NCBI GenBank assembly: GCA_027022125.1
Contig: JALVZI010000452.1
Location: 1 to 7,592, forward strand
Length of the DNA stretch: 7,592 nucleotides
Direction of reading: 5' to 3'
Source of the DNA: Anaerolineae bacterium
GTDB taxonomy: Bacteria > Chloroflexota > Anaerolineae > 4572-78
In this document: positions 4,901-7,592 of the stretch, piece after piece
Layout of the letters: every line of letters begins with the position of its first letter
Numbering within the stretch: position 1 is the stretch's first letter
Notes under the pieces: generated by a model
Told to the model about the DNA's origin: nothing
The model's input: the letters and a program-made list of their open reading frames with translations, nothing else
Database searches by the model: none
Program-made: the position numbers and the translations under genes

Positions 4901-6550
4901 AATCCCTTCCTCTTCCTCCCCGCGCAGCAAATTCACCCGCTCCGACTGGCTCATGGCGGCGGCTGTGCCGGTGACGGCGGCGTAAAAATCGGCATCGTAG
5001 GTGCGGGTTTGCACCACCACCGGCATCGGCACGGCGTGCCCCATGATGAGCGCCTGCTGTTTGGTGTCGAGCCGCGCCAGCACTTCGCGCAGGCTTTCCG
5101 CGCCGGAAACACCCGACAGCACCGCGCGGATGTCGCGGTCGTTGTCCAGCAGCGCCGTCACCCGCGTGCCGATTTGGCTCATCACCTCTTCATCAATGCC
5201 GGACGGACGCTGGTCGACCACCAGCAGCGTCACGTTATATTTGCGCAATTCGCGGGCAATAATGCCGAAAATCGTCTGCTGGGCAATTTGCGGGTCGAGA
5301 AATTTGTGCGCCTCTTCGATGACAATCATCAGTGGCGGCGGCTCGTCGGCTTTGTTGCCCAGTGCGCGTTCAACCCTATCCACGTACATTTTATGAATGC
5401 GGCGCGTGAGATAATTTGCCACCAAAATATATGCTTCCAGCGCGTTGCCGTACCGCCCGAACTCCAGCACCACCGTTTTTCCGCTTTCCAGATAACTGAT
5501 GATTTCTGTGGCGCTGTCTTTTTGGATGGTATCCTGAATAAAATCGAACCGCGCCAGTTTTTCCAACCGGCGGCTCAATGCAGCGACACTCGCTTTGGCA
5601 ACGCTGGTATTTTCCGCCAATTCGTCAAAATCCTCTTTTTCCGCATCGAGCAGAACTTTTATCCACTCATCGCCCCAAAACCGTTTGAGTGTGTATGCCG
5701 CGCCAATCATCTGGTCAGACAGCCCCAGCGTGACTTTCAACATTTCCAAATCTTCCGGCAGAATATCCCGCCAGCGCATGGTCACCACAAAATCGGGCTG
5801 AACGTTTCGGCGGCGGGAACTGTCTTCATCCAGTGTGAAAATCGCCACCCGACCGGGAAATAATTGCCGCAACCCCTTCACCGATGTGCGTCCTTCGGTT
5901 TGAATTTGCCAGCCGTAATCGTTGTGCATGTCAAAAATCAAACTGACGGCAGCGTTTTTCTGAATCATCCCCGCCAGCAAAATGCGGGTGAGAAAAGATT
6001 TGCCCGTGCCGCTTTTGCCAAACACGCCGACGCTGCGTTCTGCCATACGCTGCAAATCGACATTCACCGGCACATCTTCCATATCCAGCGGTTCGCCGAT
6101 GTGGAAATGAATATCATCTTCCTCCCCGAAAACCAAATCCATATCTTCTGCGGTGGCGGCGCGCACGGTGGAAAAATGTCCCGGCACAGTTTTGACCGGG
6201 CGCGGCTCGGCGGCGGCGTCATCCAGCACCAGCAGCGGGCTGACGTGCAAAATGCCGTACACCGCCGTGCTGAGATACACTTCGCGCACGAAAGGGTCGC
6301 TGGTATCGGGGGGCATCATCTGCACATCGCGGTTGGTCACGCCCAATTCCACATCGTTTATCATGCCGAAAAAGCGGCGCTGCTGCCCCTCGATGACCAC
6401 ATACCGCCCGACCGCCATATCTTCGACGGGCGCATCGGCATCGAGCCGCACGGTGAGTCCCGCCCGCAGTGAGCCGCCCGTCACCACTCCATAGCGGCGG
6501 GTAACGGGTTTATTCTGTTTGAAAAAAATGTCGAATTCATCTGTGGTCAT
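4895..6550 (-). CDS. HerA/DUF87-type ATPase (HAS-barrel plus HerA/FtsK-like motor)
   Basis: This is an ATP-driven ring motor of the HerA-FtsK class, which in known members translocates DNA. With the ATG at 6548-6550 it has 551 aa. Residues about 16-80 form a HAS-barrel-like domain (YGVVTGGSL, then VGRYVVIEG). Walker A is GKSGTGKS (178-185). A long helical insert lies at about 255-345. Walker B is LMIVIEEAH (407-415) with acidic E412/E413. VVDQRPSGID (444-453) and SQIGTRV (458-464) follow the family's later motifs. The tail is acidic (RGEEEEGID). In-frame ATGs also lie at 6571, 6586 and 6604. All sit in heptad repeat DNA and have weaker or no ribosome sites, while 6550 has AAAGGA three bases ahead, closer than ideal. 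The start is therefore uncertain by up to 18 codons. The flavoprotein gene follows directly. No NurA-like nuclease gene, the usual archaeal partner of HerA, is in the window. Confidence is high for the family and low for the cellular role. Confidence 0.88.
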   Translation of the reverse strand: MTTDEFDIFFKQNKPVTRRYGVVTGGSLRAGLTVRLDADAPVEDMAVGRYVVIEGQQRRFFGMINDVELGVTNRDVQMMPPDTSDPFVREVYLSTAVYGILHVSPLLVLDDAAAEPRPVKTVPGHFSTVRAATAEDMDLVFGEEDDIHFHIGEPLDMEDVPVNVDLQRMAERSVGVFGKSGTGKSFLTRILLAGMIQKNAAVSLIFDMHNDYGWQIQTEGRTSVKGLRQLFPGRVAIFTLDEDSSRRRNVQPDFVVTMRWRDILPEDLEMLKVTLGLSDQMIGAAYTLKRFWGDEWIKVLLDAEKEDFDELAENTSVAKASVAALSRRLEKLARFDFIQDTIQKDSATEIISYLESGKTVVLEFGRYGNALEAYILVANYLTRRIHKMYVDRVERALGNKADEPPPLMIVIEEAHKFLDPQIAQQTIFGIIARELRKYNVTLLVVDQRPSGIDEEVMSQIGTRVTALLDNDRDIRAVLSGVSGAESLREVLARLDTKQQALIMGHAVPMPVVVQTRTYDADFYAAVTGTAAAMSQSERVNLLRGEEEEGID

Positions 6551-6643
6551 TGGTCCTTTGTCATTGGTCATTTGTTGTTCACCCATTCGTAACTCGCTAT
6601 TCATAATTCGCTATTTGCAGATTCGCTCATTCGCATCATTCGC
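6546..6643. repeat. Degenerate 7-bp repeat array over the ATPase 5' end
   Basis: Reading the plus strand from 6546 gives heptads around GTCATTG, then around CGCTATT, in register to about 6622. Related ATTCGC units continue to 6643 with slipped register. Every candidate ATG of the ATPase (6550, 6571, 6586, 6604) lies inside. The array ends just before the -10 box of the divergent channel gene. Confidence 0.7.
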
Positions 6644-6646
6644 AGG

Positions 6647-6652
6647 TATAAT
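6647..6652 (+). promoter_or_regulatory. -10 box for the mscS-type gene
   Basis: A perfect TATAAT stands 29 bp before the ATG at 6682, which would give a leader of about 23 bases. I find no good -35: TTCGCT at 6622-6627 is poor and its spacing long. The upstream side is repeat DNA. The -10 is plausible, but the promoter is incomplete by consensus. Confidence 0.5.
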
Positions 6653-6668
6653 TCTCGGACAAATTCGT

Positions 6669-6673
6669 GGAGG
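6669..6673 (+). promoter_or_regulatory. Ribosome binding site setting the channel start at 6682
   Basis: GGAGG is followed by eight bases and ATG at 6682-6684. This rules out the in-frame GTG at 6667, which overlaps the site itself. Confidence 0.85.
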
Positions 6674-6681
6674 TATTTAAA

Positions 6682-7500
6682 ATGGAACTCACTCAATCAT
6701 ATCTTGAAAATTTTTTGGCGCAAGCCATGCTTTTTCTGCCAAAATTGGCGGTTGCCATTGTGGTATTTGTGGCATCGCTATATGTGGCAAAACTGGCGGA
6801 AAAAGCCGTTTCCCGCACGCTGAAACTGCGTGAAATTGACCCCGAACTGGGGCTGTTGATGAGCCGCAGTATGCGGTGGACGGTGATGATTTTCGGGACG
6901 ATTGTGGCACTGCAACAGGTCAATTTTGATGTGAGCAGTTTCATCGCCGGATTGGGAATTGTCGGGTTTGCGCTCAGTTTCGCATTTCAGGACATCGCCA
7001 AAAATTTTATCGCCGGTGTGCTGCTGCTGATTCAGCAACCATTCGACATTGGTGACGCCATCGAGGTGGCGGGCGTGGTCGGCATAGTCACGGATATTGA
7101 GGTACGCTCGACCACGCTGAACACTTTGGACGGCAAGCAGGTGGTCATTCCCAATGCCGATGTGTATGCCGCCACCATTACCAATTTCAGCCGCAGCCCA
7201 CGCCGCCGCATCGAAATTGAGGTCGGGGTGGCATACGACACCGATTTGGAAAAAGCATCGGCAGTGCTGCTGGAAACGGTCGGCGGGCTAGAGGGAACGC
7301 TGGATGACCCCGCACCGAAGGTACTTTTTACCACCTTCGCCGACAGTTCCATCAACGGTACGGTGTATTTTTGGGTTGACACCGCGCGCACCGATGTGTT
7401 CGAGGCGCACGACCAAGCGGTGAAAGCCATAAAATCGGCATTCGAGCGGGAAGGCATCGAAATTCCGTACCCCGTGCAGACGGTTTTGCTGCAAAAATAG
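6682..7500 (+). CDS. mscS: Small-conductance mechanosensitive channel (MscS family)
   Basis: This inner-membrane channel opens under membrane tension and releases solutes during hypo-osmotic shock. The 272-aa length is close to the E. coli MscS core with three helices. TM1 is about 14-36. TM2 is about 65-80. The pore-lining TM3, about 86-116, contains GFALSFAFQDIAKNFIAGVL, with the small-residue packing and the Gln-Asp before the kink seen in the family. PFDIGDAIEV (120-129) opens the cytoplasmic beta domain, followed by GIVTDIEVRSTTLNTLDGK and VVIPNA (134-159). The alpha/beta vestibule domain runs to the C-terminus and ends in the family signature IPYPVQTV (261-268). No extra sensor or cyclic-nucleotide domain is present. 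The gene is transcribed divergently from the ATPase and appears monocistronic. A GC-skewed hairpin repeat begins 23 bp after its TAG. The family call is firm. Which MscS subtype it is, and its ion selectivity, cannot be read from sequence. Confidence 0.93.
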   Translation: MELTQSYLENFLAQAMLFLPKLAVAIVVFVASLYVAKLAEKAVSRTLKLREIDPELGLLMSRSMRWTVMIFGTIVALQQVNFDVSSFIAGLGIVGFALSFAFQDIAKNFIAGVLLLIQQPFDIGDAIEVAGVVGIVTDIEVRSTTLNTLDGKQVVIPNADVYAATITNFSRSPRRRIEIEVGVAYDTDLEKASAVLLETVGGLEGTLDDPAPKVLFTTFADSSINGTVYFWVDTARTDVFEAHDQAVKAIKSAFEREGIEIPYPVQTVLLQK

Positions 7501-7522
7501 TTGTATCTGTCCCTCTCCCTAA

Positions 7523-7545
7523 CCCTCCCCCTCAAAGGGGGAGGG
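7523..7545. repeat. Hairpin downstream of mscS, 10-bp arms
   Basis: CCCTCCCCCT (7523-7532), loop CAA, then the perfect complement AGGGGGAGGG (7536-7545). It lies 22 bases after the channel stop. No T-tract follows on the plus strand (AATTTCCCC comes next), so it is a weak candidate for an intrinsic terminator. It resembles the C-rich dispersed intergenic repeats seen in many bacteria. Confidence 0.7.
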
Positions 7546-7550
7546 AATTT

Positions 7551-7573
7551 CCCCCTCCCTTTGAGGGAGGGGG
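7551..7573. repeat. Second hairpin downstream of mscS, 10-bp arms
   Basis: CCCCCTCCCT (7551-7560), loop TTG, then AGGGAGGGGG (7564-7573), all paired. The outer 11-bp sequences at 7522-7532 and 7575-7585 are also exact reverse complements, so alternative larger folds compete with the two small hairpins. Confidence 0.7.
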
Positions 7574-7584
7574 CAGGGGGAGGG
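7565..7584 (+). other. G-quadruplex motif
   Basis: Four G-tracts of 3, 5, 5 and 3 bases are separated by loops of 1, 2 and 1 bases on the plus strand. This fits a short-loop, stable quadruplex consensus. It would be in the 3' region of an mscS transcript if transcription reads through the hairpins. Folding is predicted, not shown. Confidence 0.6.
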
Positions 7585-7592
7585 TGAAAATC

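Noticed and set aside
4017..5863. Long plus-strand open frames (322 and 346 codons) opposite the flavoprotein and ATPase
   Set aside because: Their translations are rich in His, Arg, Pro and Cys without domains, and they lie antisense to genes with clear catalytic motifs. They are shadows of codon bias.

Overview
The window looks like a stretch of bacterial chromosome, most likely from a member of the Chloroflexota (Anaerolineae-like). That placement is inference. It rests on the Thr-Pro-rich linkers joining Ig-like, SH3-like and NBR1-like modules in secreted lipoproteins, on degenerate 7-bp repeat arrays between genes, and on the mix of a HerA-type ATPase, a geranylgeranyl-reductase-family flavoprotein and an MscS channel. 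No rRNA, tRNA, CRISPR array, transposase or phage gene is visible.

Layout. Positions 1-2612 (minus strand) hold two lipoprotein genes 17 bp apart, both starting with GTG behind a good ribosome binding site. The downstream one runs off the left edge. They share the same outer modules (lipobox, N-terminal Ig-like domain, second Ig-like domain) but differ in the middle: an SH3-like domain in one, an NBR1-type Ig domain in the other. Positions 2613-2870 hold no gene. Most of that gap (2683-2857) is a degenerate repeat that keeps one 7-bp register for 25 units. Positions 2871-3359 (minus) encode an unrecognised five-helix membrane protein with a near-consensus promoter. Positions 3360-3626 carry that promoter and a perfect 28-bp palindrome followed by a T-tract on the minus strand.

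Positions 3627-6604 (minus) hold a two-gene unit. A HerA/DUF87-type ATPase comes first, followed by an FAD-dependent oxidoreductase of the geranylgeranyl reductase family. Both 5' ends lie in or against short-period repeat arrays, so candidate start codons fall inside repeat DNA and the N-termini are uncertain. Positions 6682-7500 (plus) encode a compact MscS-family mechanosensitive channel, transcribed divergently from the ATPase. The right edge (7523-7584) is a G/C-asymmetric repeat with two perfect hairpins and a strong G-quadruplex motif.

How the genes relate. The two lipoproteins probably form an envelope operon. The ATPase and flavoprotein are probably co-transcribed, although no functional link is known to me. 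The membrane protein and the channel look like single-gene units. I see no clearly new multi-gene system. The most unusual features are the repeat arrays that have taken over gene junctions and start regions, and the module swap between the paired lipoproteins.
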